Origin: Pseudomonas indica NBRC 103045
GTDB taxonomy: Bacteria; Pseudomonadota; Gammaproteobacteria; Pseudomonadales; Pseudomonadaceae
DNA: 64,000 nucleotides
Assembly: GCF_002091635.1 (NCBI RefSeq)
Contig: NZ_BDAC01000002.1
Coordinates: forward strand, 124,001 to 188,000
Reading direction: 5' to 3'
The translations under genes and the position numbers were made by a program. Of this stretch, positions 27,155 through 35,112 are shown piece after piece (the stretch's first letter is position 1; each line of letters begins with the position of its first letter). The notes under the pieces were generated by a model that saw nothing but the letters and a program-made list of their open reading frames with translations, had not been told where the DNA came from and ran no database searches.

Positions 27155-28366
27155 ATGAATACGAGTTTCTGGAAAGCCGGCCACGCACCCACCCTGTTCG
27201 CCGCCTTCCTCTATTTCGACCTGAGTTTCATGGTCTGGTACGTGCTCGGGCCGCTGGGCGTGCAGATCGCCGCCGACCTCGGCCTGACCACCCAGCAGCG
27301 CGCCATGATGGTAGCCACGCCGATCCTGGCGGGTGCCGTCCTGCGATTCCTGATGGGCCTGCTGGCCGACCGCACATCACCGAAGACCGCTGGTCTCATC
27401 GGCCAGGTGGTCGTCATCACGGCGCTGGCCGCCGCCTGGCAGCTCGGTGTCCACAGCTACGAACAAGCCTTGCTGCTCGGCCTGTTCCTCGGCTTCGCCG
27501 GCGCCTCCTTCGCCGTCGCGCTGCCCCTGGCGTCGCAATGGTATCCACCGCAACACCAGGGCAAGGCGATGGGCATCGCCGGCGCCGGCAACTCCGGTAC
27601 CGTGCTGGCCGCGCTGTTCGCTCCCGGCCTGGCTGCCGCATTCGGCTGGAGCAACGTATTCGGCTTGGCGCTGATTCCGCTGGTGCTGACCCTGATCATC
27701 TTCGCCAGCGTGGCGAAGAACGCACCGGAGCGGCCCAAGCCGAAAGCCCTGGGCGATTACCTGAAAGCCCTGGGCGACCGCGACAGCTGGTGGTTCATGT
27801 TCTTCTACAGCGTGACCTTCGGCGGCTTCCTCGGCCTGGCCAGTACCCTGCCCGGTTATTTCCACGACCAGTACGCGTTCGACCCGGTCAAGGCCGGCTA
27901 TTACACCGCCGCCTGCGTATTCGCCGGCAGCCTGCTGCGGCCGCTGGGCGGCGCGCTGGCCGACCGCATCGGGGGCATCCGCACCCTGCTGATGATGTAC
28001 ACCCTGGCTTCGCTGTGCATCTTCATGGTCGGCTTCAACCTGCCCAGTTCCACGGCGGCGCTAGGCCTGTTCGTCATCGCCATGCTCAGCCTGGGTGCCG
28101 GTAACGGCGCGGTCTTCCAACTGGTCCCCCAACGCTTCCGTCGCGAGATCGGCGTGATGACCGGCCTGATCGGCATGGCTGGCGGCATCGGCGGCTTCTG
28201 CCTGACCGCCGGCCTGGGCGCCATCAAGCAATCCACCGGCGATTACCAGCTCGGGCTGTGGCTGTTCGCCAGCCTCGGCGTCATGGCCTGGATCGGCCTG
28301 CATGGCGTCAAGCAGCGCTGGAGAACCACCTGGGGATCGGCCGCCATGACCGCCGCCCGAGTATGA
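27155..28366 (+). CDS. nasA: Nitrate/nitrite MFS transporter NasA (NarK type)
   Basis: 403 residues from MNTSFWKAG, with GAGG upstream; about 12 membrane segments. Nitrate-signature-like glycine-rich segments are visible: GFAGASFAVALPLASQWYPPQHQGKAMGIAGAGNSGTVLA near 110-150 and GAGNGAVFQLVPQRFRREIGVMTGLIGMAGGIGGF near 310-345, as in NarK/NrtP carriers. It imports nitrate for assimilation. The stop overlaps the next gene's ATG (ATGA), coupling it to the kinase/phosphatase. It is a second nitrate uptake route beside nrtABC, under the same kind of leader. Confidence 0.94.
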   Translation: MNTSFWKAGHAPTLFAAFLYFDLSFMVWYVLGPLGVQIAADLGLTTQQRAMMVATPILAGAVLRFLMGLLADRTSPKTAGLIGQVVVITALAAAWQLGVHSYEQALLLGLFLGFAGASFAVALPLASQWYPPQHQGKAMGIAGAGNSGTVLAALFAPGLAAAFGWSNVFGLALIPLVLTLIIFASVAKNAPERPKPKALGDYLKALGDRDSWWFMFFYSVTFGGFLGLASTLPGYFHDQYAFDPVKAGYYTAACVFAGSLLRPLGGALADRIGGIRTLLMMYTLASLCIFMVGFNLPSSTAALGLFVIAMLSLGAGNGAVFQLVPQRFRREIGVMTGLIGMAGGIGGFCLTAGLGAIKQSTGDYQLGLWLFASLGVMAWIGLHGVKQRWRTTWGSAAMTAARV

Positions 28367-30099
28367 CCACGGCCAACCTGCCGATGAACGCCATCCAGCG
28401 GGAAATCACACCCCGCGGCCCGTCCGCCGCCCTGCAACTGACCTTCGGCGAAGCCAGCGCCACCGGGCCTCGTGAGGAAAACCAGGACGCCATCCGGGTG
28501 GTGACGCCCGCCCCGGCGCTGGCTGCCAGCAAAGGCTACCTGTTCGCCCTCGCCGACGGCGTCAGCCAGTGTGCCGACGGCGGACTGGCAGCCCGCGCCA
28601 CGTTGCAGGCGCTGGCGCTGGACTACTACTCCACGCCGGAAACCTGGGCAGTGGCGCAATCCCTGGATCGCCTGCTGGTCGCCCATAATCGCTGGCTCCA
28701 GGCCAACGGCGGCGGCCAACCGCTGCTGACTACGCTCACCGCTCTGGTGCTGCGTGGCCGGCGCTTCACCATCGCCCATGTCGGCGATTGCCGGGCCTAC
28801 CGCTTCCATGCGGGGCATCTCGAACGCTTGACCGAGGACCACGTCTGGGAACAGCCGGGCATGCAGCACGTGCTCAAGCGTGCGCTCGGCCTGGATCAAC
28901 ACCTGGTGGTGGACTACCTGGATGGCGAGCTGCACGAGGACGAAAGCTTCCTGATCGTCAGCGACGGCGTCTGGTCGGCGCTCGGCGACCCGGCCATCCG
29001 CAACATTCTGAAGGACGAAAGCGACCCCAAGGCCGCCGCCCAGGCTCTGGTCAACGCCGCCCACTTGGCGGGCAGCCGCGATAATGCCAGCGCCCTGCTG
29101 CTGAAGGTCGAGGAGCTGCCCGAAGGCGCCCTGGCCGACACTCTCGTCCAACTGGCCCACTGGCCGCTGCCACCGAAACTGCGCGAAGGTCAGACCTTCG
29201 AGGGCTGGCAGGTCGAACGCCTGCTCGGCGAATCCCGCCAATCCATGATTTATCGGGTCCGCGACAGCCAGGACCGCCGCTGGCTGCTGAAAACACTGCC
29301 GCCAAGCCGCCAGGACGAACCCAAAGCCGGGCAGTCCCTGCTGCTCGAGGAGTGGTTCCTGCGGCGCGTCGCCGGACGCTATTTCCCAGAGGTCCACCCG
29401 CTGCCGCAGCGCCAGCATCTTTATTACGTGCAGCGTGAGTACGCCGGGCAGACCCTGGCCGAACACCTGCGCCTGTCCGGCCCGCTGGCCCTGCCTGAAT
29501 GGCTGGATGTGGCGCCCCGCCTGCTCCGCGCCGTCGGCATGCTGCATCGGCGCAACATCCTGCATCGCGATATCAAGCCGGAAAACCTGCTATGGGGGGA
29601 CGACGGCGAGCTGCGCGTACTGGACTTCGGCCTAGCCTTCTGTCCCGGACTTTCCAGCGACGAAGCCCATGCGCTTCCAGGGACTCCCAGCTACATCGCC
29701 CCGGAAGCCTTCACCGGTACCGCGCCACATGCACAACAGGATCTCTACGCCGCCGGCGTGACGCTTTACCACCTGCTCACCGGCCACTATCCCTACGGCG
29801 AGATCGAGCCGTTCCAGCACCCGCGCTTCGGCGCCCCGGTGCCGGCCAGCCGCTATCGGCCCGACCTTCCCACGTGGATCGACGAAAGTCTCAGCCGTGC
29901 CCTGGCCACCGACCCGGCACAGCGTTTCGAGACCGCCGAAGAATGGCTGCTCAACCTGGAACAGGCCGAACGACAGGCGCTGAGCCAGCGTCCACGCCCC
30001 TTGCTGGAGCGTGAGCCGCTGAAGTTCTGGCGTGGCCTGGCTTGCGCTTCGCTGCTATTGCACCTGCTGATGCTCGTGCTCTGGCTGTACCGCCACTGA
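28363..30099 (+). CDS. PP2C phosphatase-Ser/Thr kinase fusion, membrane-anchored
   Basis: 578 residues. Residues 20-250 are a PP2C-type phosphatase with metal-binding motifs REENQDA, FALADGVSQ, HVGDCRAYRF, LIVSDGVW and SRDNASALLL. Residues 275-540 are a Hanks-type kinase: Lys in RWLLKTLPP, Glu in LLEEWFLRR, catalytic loop HRDIKPENLLW, DFG in VLDFGLAF, and PGTPSYIAPEAF. The last 25 residues form one membrane helix. Both active sites look intact. The gene overlaps nasA by 4 bases. Position and architecture match the kinase between nasA and nirB in P. aeruginosa. Control of nitrate transport or reduction by phosphorylation is a plausible inference. Confidence 0.92.
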   Translation: MTTANLPMNAIQREITPRGPSAALQLTFGEASATGPREENQDAIRVVTPAPALAASKGYLFALADGVSQCADGGLAARATLQALALDYYSTPETWAVAQSLDRLLVAHNRWLQANGGGQPLLTTLTALVLRGRRFTIAHVGDCRAYRFHAGHLERLTEDHVWEQPGMQHVLKRALGLDQHLVVDYLDGELHEDESFLIVSDGVWSALGDPAIRNILKDESDPKAAAQALVNAAHLAGSRDNASALLLKVEELPEGALADTLVQLAHWPLPPKLREGQTFEGWQVERLLGESRQSMIYRVRDSQDRRWLLKTLPPSRQDEPKAGQSLLLEEWFLRRVAGRYFPEVHPLPQRQHLYYVQREYAGQTLAEHLRLSGPLALPEWLDVAPRLLRAVGMLHRRNILHRDIKPENLLWGDDGELRVLDFGLAFCPGLSSDEAHALPGTPSYIAPEAFTGTAPHAQQDLYAAGVTLYHLLTGHYPYGEIEPFQHPRFGAPVPASRYRPDLPTWIDESLSRALATDPAQRFETAEEWLLNLEQAERQALSQRPRPLLEREPLKFWRGLACASLLLHLLMLVLWLYRH

Positions 30100-31761
30100 T
30101 CTGTCGGCGGCCAGGCTGGCTATCGACGAACCGGGCTGGTTGCGGCAGCCCGCGAACATATCGAGACCGGTGCTATAGGCCTGGGTCTGCACGCCCAACA
30201 GGCCCAGCATGGTATGGAAGAGGTAGTCCTGGCTCAGCGTCGCATCGCGCTGCTCCGCCACGCATTGCGTATCGACTCCGGCAGTGCGCTGAAAACCTGG
30301 GGAGAACCAGGCGACACTGGCGATATGCTTCTGCTCGGCCGGCGCGAAGCTATAGGGCATGCCATGCAGGTACACGTTGTATTCGCCCAGGGATTCGCCA
30401 TGGTCGGACAGGTACAGCATGGCGGTGTCGACCTTGCCCTGGTTGGCGCGCAGGGTATCGATCAGGCTGGCCAGGACGTGGTCGGTATAGCGGATCGTGT
30501 TGTCGTATCCGTTGATGATGCTCTCCCGGGAGCAATCGCTCAGCTCGTTGCTGACACACACCGGCGTGAAATGTTCGTAGGCCGCCGGGTAGCGCTTGTA
30601 GTAGGCCGGCCCATGGCTGCCCATCTGATGCAGCACCAGCACGGTGTCGCGCTCCAGATGGTCGATGAAGCCCTGCAAGTCCTGCAAGAGTATCTCGTCA
30701 TGGCATTCGCCATCGCCACAGAGCGCGGGGTCCTTCAGCTTGGTCATGCTCTGGAAAACGATCCGGTTGCAGGTCTCCTTGCAGCCGGCCTGATTATCCC
30801 GCCACACGACGTCGTAGCCGGCTCGCTTGAGCACATCGAGCAGGTTTTCCTGGCTCTTGGCCACGCTATCGCTGTAATGCGCACGGGTCAGGTTGGAAAA
30901 CATGCAAGGCACCGATACCGCCGTTTCGGTCCCGCAGGAATGCATATCGGTGAAGCTCACCACACCCTCTTCCCGTCGCAGCTCTGGCGTGGTGTCGCGC
31001 TCATACCCGTTCAGGCCGAAGTTCTCCGCGCGGGCGCTTTCCCCCACCACCAGCACCATGAGTGTCTTGCGCCCGCCGGCATCAGTCCGGGCCACTCGCA
31101 CCGCATCCGTGCCGACCGGCCGCAGCGGCCCCTTGGCCGAGGCAGTGACGCCATGCACATAGCTGATCAGTGCGCCAACCGCGTTGCTCGGGGTGAGCTG
31201 CAGGTGAATCTCGTGATGGTTGCGGAACAGCGACGACAGGGTCTGGTAGTCGAGCATGGCGATCGCCAACATCACCGCCGCCGTCGCACCGCCGCTGGCC
31301 AGTTTGCTCAGCAGCTCGCGCGGCCAGGGCCGATAGCGAACCGGCGTTCGCCACAACAACCAGACCGGCAATACACCCAGCACGACAAGATAGACGCCCA
31401 GTTTCAAGGTGAGCAGATCGCCCACTTCGGAAGCATTGGTTTCCATCGTGTTGCGCAACATCTCGGTGTCGATCATCACACCGTACTGGTTCATGAAATA
31501 CGCAACGCCAGCGGCACACAGCAGCAGCACAGTCAGCAGGGGCTTGAACGTCCAGCGGAACGCCACCGCCGTGAGCACCAGGTTGAAAGCGGCCGTGAAC
31601 AGGATGCCGATTACCAACAGCGTGAACAAACCACTAGCCACGCCATGGGGCGCGACCACCTGATACAGGTGCTGCCAGAGCGGCACGTTGTAGAACAGCA
31701 GAAACGCGCCACTGACAATCAAGGTGAGCCACTCGGGGCGAACGGGACGAATATTCAGCAT
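30055..31761 (-). CDS. eptA: Phosphoethanolamine-lipid A transferase, EptA family
   Basis: 568 residues. Five N-terminal membrane helices (about 10-170) precede a periplasmic alkaline-phosphatase-like domain. Catalytic zinc ligands and nucleophile are visible: VVGESARAENFG (Glu241), CGTETAVSVPCMFSN (Thr280), and YLSDHGESLGE near 475. Six or more cysteines (CKETCNR, CGDGEC, CVSN, DCSR) match the conserved disulfides. It transfers phosphoethanolamine to lipid A phosphate, lowering polymyxin binding. It overlaps the kinase gene tail to tail by 45 bases and lies inside the nitrate island, apparently an insertion relative to P. aeruginosa. No CTTAAT-type PmrA box was found upstream. Confidence 0.92.
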   Translation of the reverse strand: MLNIRPVRPEWLTLIVSGAFLLFYNVPLWQHLYQVVAPHGVASGLFTLLVIGILFTAAFNLVLTAVAFRWTFKPLLTVLLLCAAGVAYFMNQYGVMIDTEMLRNTMETNASEVGDLLTLKLGVYLVVLGVLPVWLLWRTPVRYRPWPRELLSKLASGGATAAVMLAIAMLDYQTLSSLFRNHHEIHLQLTPSNAVGALISYVHGVTASAKGPLRPVGTDAVRVARTDAGGRKTLMVLVVGESARAENFGLNGYERDTTPELRREEGVVSFTDMHSCGTETAVSVPCMFSNLTRAHYSDSVAKSQENLLDVLKRAGYDVVWRDNQAGCKETCNRIVFQSMTKLKDPALCGDGECHDEILLQDLQGFIDHLERDTVLVLHQMGSHGPAYYKRYPAAYEHFTPVCVSNELSDCSRESIINGYDNTIRYTDHVLASLIDTLRANQGKVDTAMLYLSDHGESLGEYNVYLHGMPYSFAPAEQKHIASVAWFSPGFQRTAGVDTQCVAEQRDATLSQDYLFHTMLGLLGVQTQAYSTGLDMFAGCRNQPGSSIASLAADRSVAVQPEHEHQQVQ

Positions 31762-31971
31762 AACGGGACAGCCATCGGAAAAGGTGCCGCAAGTCTCTGC
31801 AAGCCGTCGTCAATATTGTGTGAAAAAAGCCTCGCAAAAATGTCAGGAGCTGTTCGAAGTCTAGCGTGCCAGAGCCCTGCAAGGCCTCGCTGCCCTATGG
31901 GAACAGGTCGGTCACTCAGACGATTACAACGCGCGGCAGACCTTGAGCACGCTATTGGCGCTCCCGAGTAC

Positions 31972-31986
31972 GCACAGCAAGCGTGC
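31972..31986. promoter_or_regulatory. NtrC-type binding site upstream of nirB
   Basis: GCAC-AGCAAGC-GTGC is a perfect GCAC-N7-GTGC core, about 100 bases upstream of the sigma-54 promoter. A degenerate second copy (GCAC-N7-GCGC) lies at 31947-31961. The pair is at a typical enhancer distance. Confidence 0.6.
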
Positions 31987-32072
31987 ACCGCGCTACAGCA
32001 TGGTGCACTCGACGCGTCGCACACGCCTGCCGACAGACCGCATCCCCCCATCACCCGGGGCTTTCGCCATTC

Positions 32073-32088
32073 TGGCACGCCCCCTGCT
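32073..32088 (+). promoter_or_regulatory. sigma-54 promoter for nirB
   Basis: TGGCACGCCCCCTGCT: GG (32074-32075) and GC (32086-32087) are 10 bases apart, with a perfect TGGCAC -24 box. The predicted start is near 32099. Confidence 0.85.
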
Positions 32089-32098
32089 TAGAGACCGG

Positions 32099-32210
32099 TA
32101 CATCGAGCGCGACCTTCAATGGTGAACGGCGGCGCTCCCCCGGCAGCCCAAGGCTTATGACGGGAACGGACAAAGGCGTCCTCGCTAGTACTAGCGGGAC
32201 GCCTTTTTTT
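32099..32210 (+). promoter_or_regulatory. NasT-type (ANTAR) antitermination leader of nirBD-nasC
   Basis: Hairpin 1: GAGCGC (32105-32110) pairs with GCGCTC (32132-32137), enclosing an imperfect stem and loop AATGGT (32118-32123). Hairpin 2: GGAC, loop AAAGGC (32172-32177), GTCC. AAAGGCGTCC pairs with GGACGCCTTT as the terminator ending in seven T. The linker between the hairpins is about 30 bases and could hold its own AGCC-CAA-GGCT stem; the other three leaders have 7-8 bases. Confidence 0.75.
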
Positions 32211-32268
32211 GTTGCCTCGAAATTTCATGAACACCCTGCGCGGCAGGCTCGGTTCGCGGAGACACCCG

Positions 32269-34722
32269 ATGGAAAAACTCAAACTCGTGATGATCGGCAA
32301 TGGTATGGCCGGCGTGCGCACCCTGGAGGAGCTGCTCAAACTCACCCCCGATCTGTACGACATCACCGTATTCGGTGCCGAGCCCCATCCGAACTACAAC
32401 CGCATCCTGCTTTCCCCGGTCCTGGCGGGCGAACAGACCTTCGAAGAGATCGTGCTCAACGACCTCAACTGGTACGCGGAGAACAACATCCGTCTGATGC
32501 TCAACCGCAAGGTGGTGGAGATCGACCGGGTCAAGCGCCGGGTCATCGCCGAAGACGGCACCGAGGCCGAGTACGACCGCCTGCTCATCGCCACCGGTTC
32601 CAACCCGTTCATCCTGCCGATCCCGGGCAACACGCTGCAGGGCGTGATCGGCTATCGCGACATCGCCGACACCCAGATGATGATGACTACCGCCGAGACC
32701 CATCGGCATGCGGTGGTCATCGGTGGCGGCCTGCTCGGCCTGGAAGCGGCCAACGGCCTCAAGCTGCGCGGCATGGACGTGACCGTCGTGCATATCGGCG
32801 ACTGGCTGATGGAGCGCCAGCTCGACCCCACGGCTGGCAAGCTGTTGCAGACGGCCTTGGAGAATCGCGGCCTGAAATTCCTCCTGCCGAAGCAGACCGC
32901 CGAACTGATCGGCAACGACGAAGGCCGGGTCAAGGCCGTGCGCTTCGCCGACGGCGAAGTGATCCCGGCCGATCTGGTGGTGATGGCCGCCGGTATCCGC
33001 CCGAACAGCGAACTGGCGGAAAAGGCCGGCATTCCCTGCAACCGCGGCATCCTGGTCAACGACACCCTGCAAACCTACGACCCGCGTGTCTATGCCGTCG
33101 GCGAATGCGCCAATCACCGTGGCATCGCTTACGGCCTGGTCGCGCCACTGTTCGAACAGGCCAAGGTCTGCGCCAACCACCTGGCCATGCTCGGCTTTGC
33201 CCGTTACCAGGGCTCCGTGACGTCCACCAAACTGAAGGTCACCGGTATCGACCTATTCTCCGCCGGCGACTTCATGGGCAGCGAAGGCACCGAGACCATC
33301 ACCCTCTCCGACCCCATCGGCGGGGTCTACAAGAAGCTGGTGATCAAAGACGACATCCTGGTCGGCGCCTGCCTCTACGGCGACACCGCGGACGGTGGCT
33401 GGTACTTCCGCCAGATCCGCGAAGACCACAACGTCAGCGAGATCCGCGATCACCTGATGTTCGGCGAAAACGCCCTCGGCGACACCGGCCACCAGGGCCA
33501 AAACAAAGCCATGTCGATGCCCGACGACATGGAAGTCTGCGGCTGCAACGGCGTGTGCAAGGGCACCATCGTCAAGGCGATCCAGGAACACGGCCTGTTC
33601 TCCGTCGACGAGGTGAAGAAGCACACCAAGGCCGCCAGCTCCTGCGGCTCCTGCGCGGGTCTGGTCGAACAGATTCTGATCAACACCGTCGGCGGCGCCG
33701 CGGATGTGAAGCCGAAGAGCGAGAAAGCCGTGTGCGGCTGCACCGACCTCAACCACGGCCAGGTGCGCAAGGCGATCCGCGAACATCACCTCACCAGCAT
33801 CCCGGACGCCATGGCCTTCATGGACTGGAACACGCCGAACGGCTGCGCCACCTGCCGTCCGGCACTGAACTACTACTTGATCTCGACCTGGCCGGGCGAG
33901 GCCAAGGACGATCCGCAATCGCGCCTGATCAACGAGCGCGCCCACGCCAACATCCAGAAAGATGGAACCTACTCGGTGGTTCCGCGGATGTGGGGCGGCG
34001 TCACCAGCCCGTCCGAACTGCGCCGCATCGCCGACGTGGCCGACAAGTACGAGATTCCCATGGTCAAGGTGACCGGTGGTCAGCGCATCGACCTGCTGGG
34101 CGTGAAGAAGGAAGACCTGCCGAATGTCTGGAAAGACCTCGACATGCCCTCCGGCCACGCCTACGGCAAGTCCATCCGCACCGTGAAGACCTGCGTCGGC
34201 AGCGAGTTCTGCCGCTTCGGCACCCAGAACTCCACACAGATGGGTATTGATCTGGAGCACGCCCTGTTCGGCATGTGGTCGCCGCACAAGGTCAAGCTGG
34301 CGGTCTCCGGCTGCCCGCGCAACTGCGCCGAATCCGGCATCAAGGACGTCGGCATCATCGGCGTGGACTCCGGCTGGGAGATCTACATCGGTGGCAATGG
34401 CGGCATCAAGACCGAGGCCGGCGAGTTCTTCGTCAAGGTGAAGAGCGCCGAGGAAGTCATGGAATACAGTCTGGCCTTCCTCCAGCTCTACCGTGAAGAA
34501 GCGTTCTACCTGGAGCGCACCGTGCACTACATGCAGCGCGTCGGCCTGGAACACATCAAGAAAGCCGTGCTGGACGACGAGGAGCGGCGCAAGGCGCTGC
34601 ACCAGCGCCTGCTGTTCTCCCTGAGCTTCGAGCAGGACCCGTGGAAAGAACAGGTCTCCAAGCCGCAACTGAAGAAAGAATTCGACCGCATCGCCGTGCG
34701 CGAACTGGAGGTGGAAGCATGA
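32269..34722 (+). CDS. nirB: Assimilatory nitrite reductase, large subunit
   Basis: Reduces nitrite to ammonium with NADH in the cytoplasm. 817 residues from MEKLKLVMIGNGMAGVR with GGAG upstream; an in-frame ATG at 32227 is less likely. Order: FAD/NAD(P)H domain (1-310, GNGMAG and VVIGGGLLGLEAA), two BFD-like [2Fe-2S] segments (CGCNGVCKG...SCGSCAG near 425-465; CGCTDLNHG...NGCATCRP near 490-535), then the sulfite/nitrite reductase half-domains with siroheme/4Fe-4S cysteines TCVGSEFC and SGCPRNC near 640-690. It is coupled to nirD by ATGA overlap. Confidence 0.97.
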   Translation: MEKLKLVMIGNGMAGVRTLEELLKLTPDLYDITVFGAEPHPNYNRILLSPVLAGEQTFEEIVLNDLNWYAENNIRLMLNRKVVEIDRVKRRVIAEDGTEAEYDRLLIATGSNPFILPIPGNTLQGVIGYRDIADTQMMMTTAETHRHAVVIGGGLLGLEAANGLKLRGMDVTVVHIGDWLMERQLDPTAGKLLQTALENRGLKFLLPKQTAELIGNDEGRVKAVRFADGEVIPADLVVMAAGIRPNSELAEKAGIPCNRGILVNDTLQTYDPRVYAVGECANHRGIAYGLVAPLFEQAKVCANHLAMLGFARYQGSVTSTKLKVTGIDLFSAGDFMGSEGTETITLSDPIGGVYKKLVIKDDILVGACLYGDTADGGWYFRQIREDHNVSEIRDHLMFGENALGDTGHQGQNKAMSMPDDMEVCGCNGVCKGTIVKAIQEHGLFSVDEVKKHTKAASSCGSCAGLVEQILINTVGGAADVKPKSEKAVCGCTDLNHGQVRKAIREHHLTSIPDAMAFMDWNTPNGCATCRPALNYYLISTWPGEAKDDPQSRLINERAHANIQKDGTYSVVPRMWGGVTSPSELRRIADVADKYEIPMVKVTGGQRIDLLGVKKEDLPNVWKDLDMPSGHAYGKSIRTVKTCVGSEFCRFGTQNSTQMGIDLEHALFGMWSPHKVKLAVSGCPRNCAESGIKDVGIIGVDSGWEIYIGGNGGIKTEAGEFFVKVKSAEEVMEYSLAFLQLYREEAFYLERTVHYMQRVGLEHIKKAVLDDEERRKALHQRLLFSLSFEQDPWKEQVSKPQLKKEFDRIAVRELEVEA

Positions 34723-35045
34723 ACTGGCTGGACATCTGCGCCCTGGACGAAATCAACGTGCTCGGCTCGCGCATCGTCGTGGGCCCGAAAGGCGACATCG
34801 CCATCTTCCGCACCTCCAACGACGAAGTCTTCGCCCTCGACGACCGCTGCCCACACAAGGGTGGCCCGCTGTCCCAGGGACTGATCTACGGCAAGCGCGT
34901 CGCCTGCCCGCTGCACAACTGGCAGATCGATCTGGAATCCGGCGAGGCCCTGGCGCCGGACGTCGGATGCACCCACAAGTATTCGGTGAAGGTGGAAAAC
35001 GGCCGCGTCCTGCTCTCACTCGAGGAAGCCTCCCTGTGTGCCTGA
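34719..35045 (+). CDS. nirD: Nitrite reductase small subunit (Rieske type)
   Basis: 108 residues starting in the nirB stop codon. A single Rieske-like domain with cluster ligands CPHKGG near 47 and CPLHNW near 66 (C-x-H...C-x2-H), so it should hold a [2Fe-2S] centre. It partners NirB in NADH-dependent nitrite reduction. Confidence 0.95.
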   Translation: MNWLDICALDEINVLGSRIVVGPKGDIAIFRTSNDEVFALDDRCPHKGGPLSQGLIYGKRVACPLHNWQIDLESGEALAPDVGCTHKYSVKVENGRVLLSLEEASLCA

Positions 35046-35112
35046 ATGCCATAGCGGCAACCGCCCGCCCCGGGCCATGCCGCGTTCAGCGTCGTATTGC
35101 GGGAGCCCTGCC

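Larger units (their letters stand above)
31762..32268 (+). other. 507-base intergenic region between eptA and nirB
   Basis: It holds the divergent eptA promoter region, an NtrC-like inverted repeat, the nirB sigma-54 promoter and the nirB antitermination leader, each annotated separately. Small frames inside it have no coding character. Confidence 0.7.

Noticed and set aside
31986-32010. TGCACC...GGTGCA inverted repeat as an NtrC site
   Set aside because: The arms match NtrC half-sites but are 12 bases apart instead of 5. The neighbouring GCAC-N7-GTGC at 31972 fits properly and was kept.
31762-32072. PmrA box for eptA
   Set aside because: No CTTAAT-N5-CTTAAT-like repeat was found on either strand in this region.
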